Position numbers and translations under genes: made by a program
The notes under the pieces: model-generated
Databases searched by the model: none
Seen by the model: only the letters and a program-made list of their open reading frames with translations
What the model was told of the DNA's origin: nothing
Assembly: GCA_038373865.1 (NCBI GenBank)
Contig: JAXGGA010003018.1
Location: 46,309 to 110,308 of the forward strand
DNA: 64,000 nt
Source: Uloborus plumipes
Taxonomy: Eukaryota; Arthropoda; Arachnida; Araneae; Uloboridae
Reading direction: 5' to 3'
Part shown: positions 47,520 to 58,166 of the stretch, piece after piece
How the letters are laid out: the number at the start of each line of letters is the position of its first letter
Position numbering within the stretch: the stretch's first letter is position 1

Positions 47520-48545
47520 CTTTGCTTGTTGAAGTACATCCTGGATGTCACATTGAAATTTTCAAAATGTACAATACATTAAAAACGTTATTTTTTGATG
47601 CACACATCCCTCACTTACTGCACATGAAAAGTAATCTTTCAGGACCTTGAATTTGATATTTATTAAAATTTAAATTCATACTTATCATGTCCAAGTTTTC
47701 TTCTTCAAAAATCGGACTTTGTCTTCTGTCTTGTTTAAATTCTATCTCTTCACTTTTATTTATTGGTTTTGATGAAATGGGTTTCACTGATAGACCTATT
47801 GAATAAAGCTTTAAGTTTATCACTGAGGTTCAGGAAAATAAATATTGCAATAACATTTTGCTTCAAATTAAAAGTTATTCACTCAACTTCTTTTTTGCAC
47901 TTGTAACTTTGAAACACTCAACTACAATTTTCATTGCATCTTGTGCTTCGTTCAAGTTGTTAGCTTGACTAGAAAACAGCATAAAGTTACATATTTATCA
48001 TTTTTTACAGTTTTTTTTTCTTTTATAAATCAAAGAAGATACATTTGAGACTTTACCAATAATATAAAATTTGCTTGAAATACATTCTGGATACAACATT
48101 TAACCCTGTCTCTTTAATAACATTGTGTATAACACTTTTGAAGTCAAATTGTGGTATGCACATACTTTGCTATTTGCATATCAAAATCAGTCTATTTGGA
48201 ACTTGAAGTAAATATTTATGAACTTAATTCATACTTCTCTTTTCAATGCTTTGATCTTGTCTACTAATATGTCTACATGTCTTGTTTCTTCTTCTGTCTT
48301 GTTTCAAAATCATCTGCTCACTTTTATTTATTGATCTTGATCTATTGGTTTCTACTGATAGACATATTGAATAGCTTTTAGTTCATCACTTAAGTTCAGA
48401 AAAATAAACAATATAATAACATTTAGCTGTAAATAATTTTTTTAATTTCAAACCTTGTTATATTAAGTAGTATTGCTTTACCACTTTTCTGCACAACAGC
48501 ATAAAGTAAATATTTACCAATTATTTTATAATTTTCTTTTTTAAA
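47520..48545. repeat. Diverged tandem duplication containing the candidate exon
   Basis: Two adjacent copies of about 500 bp. Shared landmarks are cttctgtcttg at 47723 and 48291, cacttttatttattg in both, a spaced 'gatagac.tattgaata' block, gttcag.aaaataaa, and aacagcataaagt at 47976 and 48496. The offset drifts from about 570 to 520 bp, so indels have accumulated. The left copy keeps an open frame between splice sites; the right copy does not. Confidence 0.6.
47619..47822 (-). CDS. Candidate further exon of the MOSPD-like gene (unconfirmed)
   Basis: An open stretch is bounded by a good acceptor (tttcctgaacctcag|TG) and a consensus donor (A|GTAAGTGA). It begins two bases into a codon, exactly compatible with the single leftover base of the 49966-50207 exon (C+TG gives Leu). 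It would encode 67 residues, hydrophilic and mixed-charge (for example KPINKSEEIEFKQDRR), with no MSP or membrane-anchor similarity that I recognise. A diverged tandem copy about 520-570 bp to the right (48190-48420) contains stops in the corresponding frames. It could be a lineage-specific linker exon, an untranslated spliced segment, or an accidental open frame. Confidence 0.3.
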
Positions 48546-49560
48546 CAAAGGTAAAAAGCTCATTAAGCCTCAAAACTATTGGTCGAGTTTTTTTACAAAA
48601 GCATTTCTAGATGTTCTGACGATGTTGAAAGCATTTTTTTCTCAAAATTTTAAAGAATTTGTATTCCACTATAACAAGCCCTGAATAGATGACTGACTAA
48701 GGAGATTGCTACAACCAATTTAACAAAAAGTCCCAGCTTGCTAAGAAGCAGCAATAATATAACTCTTCATTAGACAGTACTTCTATTAGTGATCATAAAA
48801 TATTAGGATTAAGAATTGTACTCAGCAATAAGCAAACTATAAAATTTCTCTTCTTTTTTATTTATTTGATAATACCATGTTGAGACAGATGTTGTTTTGA
48901 GTTACAAGCTTTCAGATTTTAGGTACATTATGTTGAGCTTTCTATAAACTGTTGTCAAGATTTCTTCAAGATGTTTATCTGATTTTTGTCGTAAAAATTT
49001 GCACAGAACAGACAGCTGCTTTAGATTTTAAACAGCAGACTGATTTTTGTCAATTTACCAATTTTTTCGCCAACTGAAAAATGTAAAATGCTGTTGGTCA
49101 TGATCATTTGGATCATGGTTGACAGATCTCCGAAGCTGCCAGATAAGTAGATATACACCAAAATTTTGAAACTTTCAATGTTTGTTTTAATGCTAAAATC
49201 AATTCAGAGCCTGATAATGTTGTTAGCAATATGTGATTAGAAATACTATTTGAAATCAGAATAAGCAAAGGCGCTCCATAGTAAAAATACAGTGAAATTA
49301 AGTATACAAAAAAAAAGGGTCTACAGTTTACAAGTTTTAAATTGAATGAATAAAAGAGAGCATTTCTAAAAAACTCGGCCATAGGAAAGTTAACTGCAAT
49401 ACCTACAAAAATGAGTTTTTGAAATACCCGCAGAATTGAATCTTTGATTCAATACAAATACTAGTAAAATTTTACGTTCTTTTGGTTCTTTATTTCCAGT
49501 GGAAACCACACAAGAACGTTTGTGCCATAAAGCTACAGTAAAATAGATTTAAAAAAAAAA
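48546..49560. other. No gene seen
   Basis: AT-rich, probably intronic to the MOSPD-like gene if the 47619 exon is real. The 89-codon minus-strand open stretch at 49382-49113 is hydrophobic but has no splice borders or known motif. Confidence 0.3.
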
Positions 49561-49568
49561 TGCTGTTT

Positions 49569-49865
49569 CAGGGGCGCCCCGAACTAAAATTTTTGGGAGG
49601 GGGAAAATTATCAATTTGCCGAATGAAGTTCCAATTTTACCGAATGATAAAATACAAGCATGCACATTGCACACATGTCGTACATGCATAAGATTTAGTG
49701 AGCAAAAACATTAGGCATGTTTTAAATAACAATTCTAAGAAATAAAAAGAACAAGTAATCTCAATGTTGCAACTTATTGTCTTCAAATTGCAGAATCGTC
49801 AGGAAAATGTGCCGAATACAGAAATTATTGGGAGGTCACAGTGACCCCCCATCGGGGCGCTCCTG
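49569..49865. mobile_element. hAT-type MITE, 297 bp
   Basis: Begins CAGGGGCGCCCCGA and ends with the inverted CAGGAGCGCCCCGA. Flanks TGCTGTTT (49561-49568) and TGCTATTT (49866-49873) match 7 of 8. It lies just downstream of the 49966-50207 exon on that gene's strand. Confidence 0.82.
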
Positions 49866-49965
49866 TGCTATTTATTTGTCAAGAACACAATTAACATTGG
49901 TTGGTTTGAAGGGAAGTCTAAAAACAACCAAAATATCAACTGTAACAAACATTGGATCAGCTTAC

Positions 49966-50207
49966 GGTCATGAGTCATAGGATGCTGTTTCAGGGAGCCT
50001 GGAGTGGCATCATCAGCTTCAAGAGGATGAAACCTATCACTTTCAGGCAAAGGCAAAGGAGGCTGCTCAATCGGTCTGCTCGCTAGCAGAGTTATTTTTA
50101 AATCATTTCTGCCGCCAGCACGACACTGCTCGTCTGAAAATAGTTCGACCCGCACCTTGTCGGAAACTCCTATGTTTTTCGGAGTAACGGCCTTGTGATG
50201 CAGAACT
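49966..50207 (-). CDS. Later exon of the same MOSPD1/3-like gene (end of MSP domain and linker)
   Basis: The acceptor is ttttaacag|A at 50208/50207 and the donor is C|GTAAGC at 49966/49965. The exon holds 80 full codons with one split base at each end. It starts VLHHKAVTPKNIGVSDKVRV, which aligns with the vertebrate MOSPD1 stretch reading VIRHRDV...GVIDKFRLQV, and continues through a K-I-T-L-L segment matching its VATLL end of the MSP fold. After that come a proline-rich piece (IEQPPLPLPESDRF) and an acidic linker, as expected before a C-terminal membrane anchor. Position and strand fit the exon at 58022-58166. The short segment linking them (the 'LCTAPNKY...CCVDI' part in vertebrates) was not located in the intervening 7.8 kb, nor was the C-terminal anchor found downstream. 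Confidence 0.68.
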
Positions 50208-50285
50208 CTGTTAAAATGATAAAAATGTTTTGTGTAAATTGAATAAAACAAACAAACAAAACTGTACTGTAAAATCATTGCTAGG

Positions 50286-50540
50286 CAGGGGCCGCGCTAA
50301 GCATTCGCCCCCTCGCCAAATGCGATAAAATAGAAAATTCGACGAAAAAAATTCTGATTTGGCTAAAGTATTGGCGAATGGAAAATTGTCAGAAATGTTC
50401 ACTTGGGAAAAAATACACGTATTACATTTAAAATACAAATATTTAAAATTCTTTGACTATAACTCTCGAAGTTTGGCTAAGACAATTGAAATTTGGCTAA
50501 TTTACTGGCTAACAACTAAAAATCCCAAGCGCGGTCCCTG
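50286..50540. mobile_element. hAT-like MITE, 255 bp
   Basis: Ends CAGGGGCCGCGCTAAGC and, inverted, CAGGGACCGCGCTTGGG. Flanks share only CTAGG / CTAGA directly beside the ends, so the target duplication is short or eroded. The interior repeats 'ttggcta' and 'ttggcgaa'. Confidence 0.6.
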
Positions 50541-52100
50541 CTAGAGCAAACTTTTTTTTAAACAGGACTGTTAAAGATTTTTATTCAAGTTCTTATAAAA
50601 CTGCCAAAATAAAATAAATAAATAAAACAAAACTTATGTAATTAAAATCTAAAAATATTGATAGCCCCTTTACAGACCATACCCGTTGAAATTTTTTTAG
50701 AGACGTAAAAATTTACCCCAATAATTGGGCAGGTGTTACATAACCCGCAAAGAGGAGGGGAATGAGTAGGATGTAACAGGGGATCTGAGCTCCCAGAGAG
50801 AGCTAGTTTCTAGTTTTTACAAAATCATGTATTTTAGATACATTCGTGTTATTTCAAATTAAATCAGGGTTCATATACTCAATTTATAAATAAAAGTGAA
50901 AGGAGTTCTGCAGGAAAAAAATTAGAGTTAGCAGAACAACTTATGTCATATCAAAATTAGCATTTCACCATTTTTCTTTTTTTTAAAAAACATGATAACT
51001 TAAGAGCAAGAATCTGAGAAATTGTCACGCCTATCATTATGAGGTGATTCATGACCTCTCAGATTTTTTCCAAAAAATTACCAAATGTTTATTATCTTAT
51101 TGAAAGACCAAATCCAGAATGTTTTGTTCTAAAGTTGAGTTGTTTAGTTTTTATGGATCCTTAAAGGTGAAGGTAAATAAAAAATTAAGCGGATTTTCAA
51201 GAAATGGAAGTTGCTGTGAGCCAAAACTCTTACCAGGAACTTTGAGGTAAGTTGTTGCCGTAACGTCAGTGAAGGCCCTCAAAACAAAGCATTTTTGACG
51301 TTTTTCAGCGTTTTTGAGGTCCAAAAACAGCTTGTACATTTCAGTTACCACGACAAAGGTAGTGTCGTTTGAAAGACCAGTGTAAGCACTTTAAAATAAT
51401 GCATAAATAACCGAGTAAAGTTCAACATGCTTTTAGTTGCGTAAGGCCGAAATATGAAAAATGTCTTATTTTACCAATATTCAAACGGTCATAACTTCCT
51501 TTGCCAACAACATATTGAAATTTTTATTTTTGCCAATGTCATACTCTATTCTTTGTCTTAACAGAACAGTTGAGTCCTTTGAGGTGAAATGTAAAATTTT
51601 TTTTTACAAAAAATTAATTTTTTCCTGTGCATTTTTTGTAAAAAAAAATTTCACATTTTGCCTCAAAGGACTCAACTGTTTTGTTAAGACTAAGAATAGA
51701 GTATGATATTGGCAAAAAAAAAAAAATCAATATGTTGTTGGCAGAGGAAGTTATGACTGTTTAAATATCGGTAAAATATGACATTTTTCCTATTTCGGCC
51801 TCACGCAACTAAAAGCACTTTGAACTTTCCTTGGTTATTTATGCATTATTTTAAAGTGCTTATACTGGTCTTTCAAACGATACTACTTTTGCTGTGGTAA
51901 CTGAAATGTACAAGCTGTTTTTAAACCTCAAAAACGCTGAAAAACGTCAAAAATGCCTTGTTTTGAGCACCTTCACTGACCTTACAGCAACAACTTACCT
52001 CGAATTTAAGTCATTTTGCAAAGTTTGAACTTTCTGTATTTCATATACAAAAAGAAAATTGGAGTTCAACAGTTCTTGGTAAGAGTTTTGGCTCACAGCT

Positions 52101-54357
52101 AGCGTTCAAGTTATGCGTTTTTCAAAGGGCGCGGCACCCTGCCCGTTTTTTAAAAAGTGCGGATGCGCCCTGCCCACCTTCTTCCCCCTGAAACGCGCCC
52201 TGCCCTACCAGAAAAATTCTAATGATGAGCCTTGCCCTTTCCGGGGGGGGGGGACGATGTCTGAAAGAAACTCTGAAAATCACGAGGTCAGCACTTTCGC
52301 TCCCAATCGAACGTCCTTTGATATGGAGGAGGGCGGGGAATGGGGTAACTCAGGCCCTTTCTCCCCCGACACACATTGCACCTGTTCAAGAAAAAGCAAT
52401 TTTTGTTCATTTGATCAATGTCCATGTGGTCCGTCGTAGTCTGGTGCACTTCTTTTTGAATAACAATTAGCTTGATAATAGCGAAATGCTTCGCTTGCTG
52501 TTCTCCCTTATTTTTTACAACAAGTCCATTTGAAAGTTTTTTTTGATCATCCTTTCTCTTTTACTGATTCATCTGGTATTTATCTTTTTTTTTTCTGCAA
52601 CAAGCATAAATGAGAATGACGTTGGATCGGCGAGAGAGTGAACACATGACGTCATCTTGTTGGAATTTAGCAACTGAAGTTGGAGTGGGGAGTTCTCCCT
52701 CGAAAATTTATCCAAGCCATAGCTTAAACGCTGGTTTTAAGTAACTTAAATCAGTAATAATAGCATTGATTTGTAAAGTGTTTTAATATCATACATATTT
52801 AAAACGTTCTTACATTTTGGCGATCAGGGCCGGATTAAAGATTTGGAGACCCATAGGCATTTGAAATGAAGGGGCCCCTTCACCATATGGATTTGACAAA
52901 TGAAATTTTAAATAACTGATATATATTGTGCAAATATATTTTAATCATTTAAAATTGTTAATATGGAATACATAATCAATCATGATGATTGATTATGTTA
53001 GACAGGTATAAATAGTGTTAATGGTGAACAAGGCTTGATTTGCATAGGACGTGAAGCTCCTATTTTAGGCGAAATTTATGCTATTCACGCGAAAAAAAAA
53101 GTTGTGATTACTTTTGGGCTCTTGCTACTCTTTTAAGTAGAAATTATGCCCTGGTGGTGAGAAAGAAGTTGATGGAAGTATGAACGTTTACTTGAGTTAT
53201 ATTCGCATACTGCATCAAATAATGATCTTAACGTTTAGCTCAGTACCATCTAAAGTTAAAAAAAGGATATCTTCAGGATTTCTCGGGGCCCCTTTAAAAC
53301 CCCGGGGCCCATAGGCAAATGCCTACGTTGCCTATTTAGTAATCCGGCCCTGTTGGCGATAACTGCAATCTATAGTAATCCTGTTCTGCTCTGATTGGTT
53401 TCTGCTGCAACCCTACTTCCCATCCTCTCAGGGATTTTTTTTTATTTGTTTTCATTTGGATTCGCTCATTATAGACATGTTGGTTTTTGTTGATGTTTTT
53501 TTTTTCTTAATTTATTCCCCTTCCTTATCCGATGTTGGAAAATAAAATATCAGAATAATCAGAATGCTGTCACACTTTTTAAAATAGAACTGTTCAAGTG
53601 GTTTTAGTTGTGGCTTTCGATCTGGGTTGCCAGATTTAAGAACTGTAAATACCGGACAAATTATGGGGGGGGGGGGGATGAGAGATGAATTCTAATGGTT
53701 CATTTTTTACAACTTTGACTTTAAAATATTAAACCTTTCTCACAAACATCTATGAAAAAAAAACACAATGAGCATATGAATAAAAATGACATTTTTTACC
53801 ATTTCAATCGTTGTTTTTCTTCATGAATATAGGTGGGCAAAGGTAAAACACTAACTATTGTGAGATTCCTTAATCCTTATTTCCCTGTTATTGGCCCTTT
53901 TTTCCTGAGGCAAGACCGTCATTTCGAATTTTGCAGGGAGGCAAAAGAGTATATATTCAATGAAAATTATACCAAAAACCAACAAAAGCCAAGCCCATTA
54001 ATTTCCCAAAACCAGGGGGGGAGGAGGGGCAATTGATCATCGGCCCTGATCCTCCAAAAGATGGCCTGTCTCGGTGTAAGAGATAGAAAAGTCGTTCCGA
54101 CTGATGAACAGTGTCATATTTACGTATAAGCTTAATGGGCTATAACTTATGGCGGCATGATGGGGGGGGGGGGGGGGGCGAGTTTTTCCGTGTTAAAGAA
54201 GTAAAGACCTTTTATTTATTTTTTTTACAACTCTGAAATTCAACATCTCAAATTTATCTCCCAAAATGGCGATATGCCCGAGTGCCTTTCACCTCCGCAA
54301 AAAGTGCCCTCTTTAAGAAATTTACCCTGCCCTTTTTTCAAAAAAATGTGAACACTA
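52101..54357. mobile_element. hAT-type element, 2257 bp, inserted into the palindrome
   Basis: Exact 8-bp duplications CTCACAGC (52093-52100, 54358-54365). Ends TAGCGTTCAAGTTATG and, inverted, TAGTGTTCACATTTTT; both inner flanks continue into 'ttttcaaa...ggg...gccctgccc'-type sequence. It contains a second hAT MITE (52825-53352). A 108-codon open stretch at the left end, Cys/Pro-rich, is not a recognisable transposase. Confidence 0.82.
52825..53352. mobile_element. hAT-type MITE, 528 bp, nested
   Basis: Perfect 13-bp ends CAGGGCCGGATTA / TAATCCGGCCCTG and exact 8-bp duplications TTGGCGAT (52817-52824, 53353-53360). It is nested in the 52101-54357 element, making three levels together with the palindrome. 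Confidence 0.93.
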
Positions 54358-56055
54358 CTCACAGCAACTTCCATTTCTTGAAAATCAGCTTAATTTTTTA
54401 TTTACCTTCACACTTAAGGATCCATAAAAACTAAACAACTCAACTTTAGAACAAAACATTCTGGATTTGGTCTTGCAATAAGATAATAAACATTTGGTAA
54501 TCTTTTGGAAAAAATCTGAGACGTCATGAATCACAGGCATGACACTCTCTCAGATTCTTGCTCTTAATATGTTATCACATTTACTTTAGTATTTTTAAAT
54601 TTCTAAAATAATAGTCAAACTATCCTTATCACTGGAAGTGGCAAAGGAAGAGAAAAAGAAATATATATTCAAATTATAACACAAATGTATAAATTGTACA
54701 ATATGCATACAGTGCTGTAGTTGGAGAAAAATATAATTGGGTCGCATATGCATTGACTTTGCAAGTCAGTTTATGGTATAAAATAAAGGCACTCTGTATG
54801 GCTAATAAAAATGAAAATTCAGAAATATAAAAAGCATACATACACATTAATGCTGTGATGAGGTCTTATCAATCCTTCAGAATATGAAACAGTATATTTG
54901 ATGCAATCGGTACATGTTACTGGAAAAAAGAGATAGAAAATTGGTTCAGCTTTAAAAATGCAATTTAATTTCGTGGTTAAAAATAATAATAATTAAAAAA
55001 AAACTTTTAACACAAATTTAATTAAATTCAGAAGAGTTTCTTCACACTTTAAATTTAAATTCCTTTTACAAAAGAATGTTTCTTATTCATAGAATCCTAT
55101 TGCTTCTAGAAGTCAAATTCTGAAGACACTGAAAAGAGACGGCATTTGGTGGTCATGGACATTACATTTTTCAGTTTTAGTTCAAAATATTTGAGTGTTA
55201 AACAAGTAAAAATAAATTAAAGGTGCTTCAGTAATAATTTCTTTTAGTAATTTAAGGTTTTTGGTAATAATTTTTCAGTTATTGTATATTTCTATACAGG
55301 GTTGGCAAGTTTTTGACAGTCGGAGGTTTTATCCGGTTTTAACCGTGGTTTTTACCGTCATGTCAAAAACCCCTTTTCGACATGGTTTTTGACATAATTG
55401 TCAAAAACCTAAATTTCTGTCCAAAACATGTTTAAATTTGATATTGATAATCAAAATACATTTTCAAATGAATTTTACAATTTCTGATTTCAGACACTGA
55501 AGTAAACTTTTAGAGTTTTAGGTCATTAAAATAAAGTGTAATAAGCATCCCTAAACATAATTGAAGGGCTCAGGAGTAAATAATGGTAATTAGCATTTTA
55601 AAAAATCAAACATATGGCTTTTGAATATGGTTTTATTGCTTTGAGAAATTACTGTAACAGGTTTTTTTATTTTAAAAATGAAGTGGGTACATTAATTAAG
55701 TGCTGTGTGTCTTGGGTATACTTAATAAATTTTTACAAGTGATTTTTTTAATTTTAATTTGAAATAGCCCGATTTTTAAAATTTGTCAGATACCATTATT
55801 TACTCCCGAGCCCTTCAATTGGGATACTACAAGATGCTTACATGTGGAAAATAAAATAAATAAATGAGCTACTATCATTATAGAATAAAAATTAACTACA
55901 AATAACAGTATATTAAAACGTACACCTAATTACAATTTATAAATTTTAGAAAGCAGAAATTGCATAGTGTTTAGTTGCCTGGTATTATTTGTAGACTTAC
56001 ATACATAAAATAAACCATCTTAAGTTAACAGTTACTTAAGGTATTAAGTCCCAAT

Positions 56056-56649
56056 CTAAATCGTTTTTCCCGCGGAGCATACGATAACAAAAGACCAGTT
56101 TTGATGCTTTTTGGACGCCAAGTCTATTTCTAAGTTTAGAATGTATACGAGTCCGAAACTCGAGAAGATTCTCTCGACAGACGCTGAGCTACATGGGCTG
56201 GAATGTAATTGTACCATCAGCTGTACAAATTCGGCAGAGATGTTGCTTTTTTTTAAACTTTTCCACCATGTTTTTGCTGGGATATTCTGAACTGCAAAGT
56301 AGCTAGCGGGATGAGGTGCAGATTCGGCTTCAAATGCAATTAAATGCTCGAAAGAATTTGGTTGGATTTCAAACAACCATTTTTGAGCTATTTCCTTTTG
56401 CTCATCATTTAGGATTTCTCCTTTATATATTGGGTGCATTAGGTACGCCAAATAGTGAAACGGTTGAAGATATGAAGAGAGGCGTTTCATTACAGCATCA
56501 CGATGTGGAGAAAGACTAGAATCCTCTGCTAGGGAATGCCATGCTCGACAGGCATCAGTCAGTGTTGCAACGTCTCCTTGTACCATATTTAGGGTATCTG
56601 CTAATGGCTTCAGTTGTACTTGCAATTCTCTGACTTGCGGGTACAACAA
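56056..56649 (-). pseudogene. hAT transposase, C-terminal fragment
   Basis: 198 codons including the stop. The last third has the hAT dimerisation signature: PCSSASVERIFSSFGLV is the 'P-SSA-SER-FS--G' block of the family, but the following 'R--L' segment is altered (ILNLEIDLA), which suggests decay. An upstream segment (YLAYLMHPIYKGEILNDEQ) fits the region preceding that domain. The BED zinc finger and catalytic N-terminal half expected of a protein of about 600 residues are absent, replaced upstream by a tandem repeat. Nonautonomous. Confidence 0.85.
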
Positions 56650-56652
56650 AAC

Positions 56653-57134
56653 TGGATTTAAACAAAACTTCTTTAAAAACTAGTTTTAAGTTTTTTATTT
56701 ATAACTTTTTTCACAGCATAACAAGTTAATTTAAAAGAATGCAAATTAATTTTTATTAAATTTATTAATTTAATTTTAATTAAACTTGATTGATAAGATA
56801 ACTAATTGATAGTTATTGAAACATTTAAACAAAACTACTCTAAAATTTGGATTTAAGTTTTAATATTTGTAACTTTTTTCACTCCATAACAAGTTAATTT
56901 AAAAGAATATGAATTAATTTTCATTAAATTTATTAATTTAATTTTTATTAAACTTGATTGATAAGATAACTAATTGATAGTTATATAAACATTTAAACAA
57001 AACTACTTTAAAAGCTGGATTTAAGTTTTAATATTTAACTTTTTTCACAGTAAAACAAGTTAGTTTAAAAGAATGAGAAATAATTTTCATTAAATTTATT
57101 AATTTAATGCTTATTAAACTTGATTGATAAGATG
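56653..57134. repeat. About 167-bp tandem repeat, nearly three units, inside the hAT element
   Basis: 'cttgattgataagat' occurs at 56785, 56953 and 57119 (spacing 168 and 166). Each unit holds 'acaagtta.tttaaaagaat' and 'aaatttattaatttaat'. The array occupies the place where the transposase N-terminal half would be encoded. Confidence 0.93.
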
Positions 57135-57340
57135 TATAAATTTTTATTCAATATTTTTCAGGATGAGAAACCTTACATGTTTATAAAAAATCTCAATAAC
57201 CATTGTATTTGAGTTTTAGATAGGTTTTCGACAGGTTTTTGACGTTTTCGACAGGTTTTCGACGTTTTTGACAGGTTTTCGACACGTCATGTCAAAAACT
57301 GGTTTTTGACGTCAAAAACCCAACCCTGTTTCTATAGCTA

Positions 57341-57377
57341 TGACCCATTCCACCCCACTGTGGGGTGGAATGGGTCA
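57341..57377. repeat. Perfect 17-bp stem hairpin
   Basis: TGACCCATTCCACCCCA, loop ctg, and its exact complement. A third, inverted copy of the arm (cccattccaccccacctg) lies at 57542-57559, so the right arm may be the end of a small inverted-repeat element spanning about 57361-57560. Confidence 0.8.
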
Positions 57378-58021
57378 GATACTTCAATTGCAATTTTTAA
57401 AATGTCAATGGTAACAAATTTTAATGACTATCATTTTAAATTAAAGGGGATGAATCAAATGTAAAGATGAAATTAAAAAAAAATTCCAAAAAAGTTTGGG
57501 TTTATCAATGGGATCATTTTACAAAATAAGACCAAATCCGTCCCATTCCACCCCACCTGCCCCAAACTGTTAAATTCTTCATTAACTGCTAAAATATTTT
57601 AATTTTAGGACCGTAATTGCTTTGTTTCAATTTTATATTTTTATACAATTATTTGCAATGAAGTATGTTTTTCTAAAATAGCAAAAATTTTATTGTTAAT
57701 TGACATTTTAACAAAATCAAAATACTTAGTATTAATGAAAATATTTCAGAACTTTAGTTATATTTACACCTAAGCATATATTTATCATATTTAATATATT
57801 TTTCTAACTTAGTTTTTCCCAGCACGTCAGAAAAGGCAATGCAATGATGAATTTTGTGGCATGCCGGAGGATCAGGGATAAAATGGTAGTTGAATATTGC
57901 TAAGTTCACCAAAATAATGTTATCTTCTCCAAATATAAACTTTAGAAGGAAGTATTTCGTGCACTCAAATTCGAATTTCAATTCGATATATTTAGACACA
58001 TAGAATAACTAAACAACTTAC

Positions 58022-58166
58022 TGCGAAATCGCATAGGAATTGTATAATTGTTAAACACTTGTAAAACTTGTCTATGTGAACTTGGATCATCAGCATAGAA
58101 TATTATCTGCTGAGGAGGACAAGTGACCACAGGCAACAAAATTTGGAGAGAACTTGGACCAGGCAT
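58022..58166 (-). CDS. First coding exon of an MSP-domain (MOSPD1/MOSPD3-like) protein, partial gene
   Basis: 48 codons plus one base. The exon opens at ATG (58166) and ends at a consensus donor, A|GTAAGT, at 58022/58021. Residues 13-40 carry the diagnostic start of an MSP domain: a proline before the strand, then IIFYADDPSSHRQVLQVFNN, matching the vertebrate MOSPD1/3 pattern in which 'FYADD-S-HKQVL-LYNPY' is conserved. The exon closes with MRFR, where vertebrate proteins read LKFK just before 'VLCT'. MOSPD1/3 proteins are ER tail-anchored; the MSP domain of the larger MOSPD/VAP group binds FFAT-type motifs at membrane contact sites. The start is chosen because it is the first in-frame ATG and no acceptor is evident just upstream. 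The next exon should be on the same strand at lower coordinates. Family assignment is fairly sure; a MOSPD1 versus MOSPD3 choice cannot be made. Confidence 0.72.

Larger units (their letters stand above)
50988..54585. repeat. Giant palindromic element interrupted by a hAT transposon
   Basis: Removing the insert at 52101-54357 leaves two arms of roughly 620 bp that are reverse complements of each other. The inner arms 51222-51610 and 51640-52096 share landmarks (gagccaaaactcttacca / its complement; gaaatgtacaagctgttttt; gcataaataaccgagtaaag), and the outer arms 50988-51221 and 54366-54585 share (gcaagaatctgag, caaatccagaatgttttgtt). The centre is near 51622, in a poly-A/poly-T stretch. Arm divergence is modest but visible. 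Confidence 0.85.
55297..57328 (-). mobile_element. hAT transposon with transposase remnant, 2032 bp
   Basis: Exact 8-bp duplications TTTCTATA (55289-55296, 57329-57336). Ends CAGGGTTGGCAAGTTTTTG and, inverted, CAGGGTTGGGTTTTTGACG, with subterminal 'gtttttgacg' repeats on both sides. It encodes the C-terminal part of a hAT transposase on the minus strand and contains an AT-rich tandem array. Confidence 0.92.

Noticed and set aside
52113..52470. Two overlapping 82-108 codon open frames
   Set aside because: They lie in the terminal region of a nonautonomous hAT next to G and C runs, with no transposase motif.
53630..54052. Additional hAT element ending in ggccctg near 54046
   Set aside because: Only a right-end-like string (catcggccctgatcc) is visible; no left end or target duplication was found.
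57754..57999. 81-codon minus-strand frame as the missing MOSPD middle exon
   Set aside because: A CTKY string is faintly reminiscent of the expected CTAPNKY segment, but the rest lacks the conserved Cys-Cys-Val-Asp region and the borders are not convincing splice sites.
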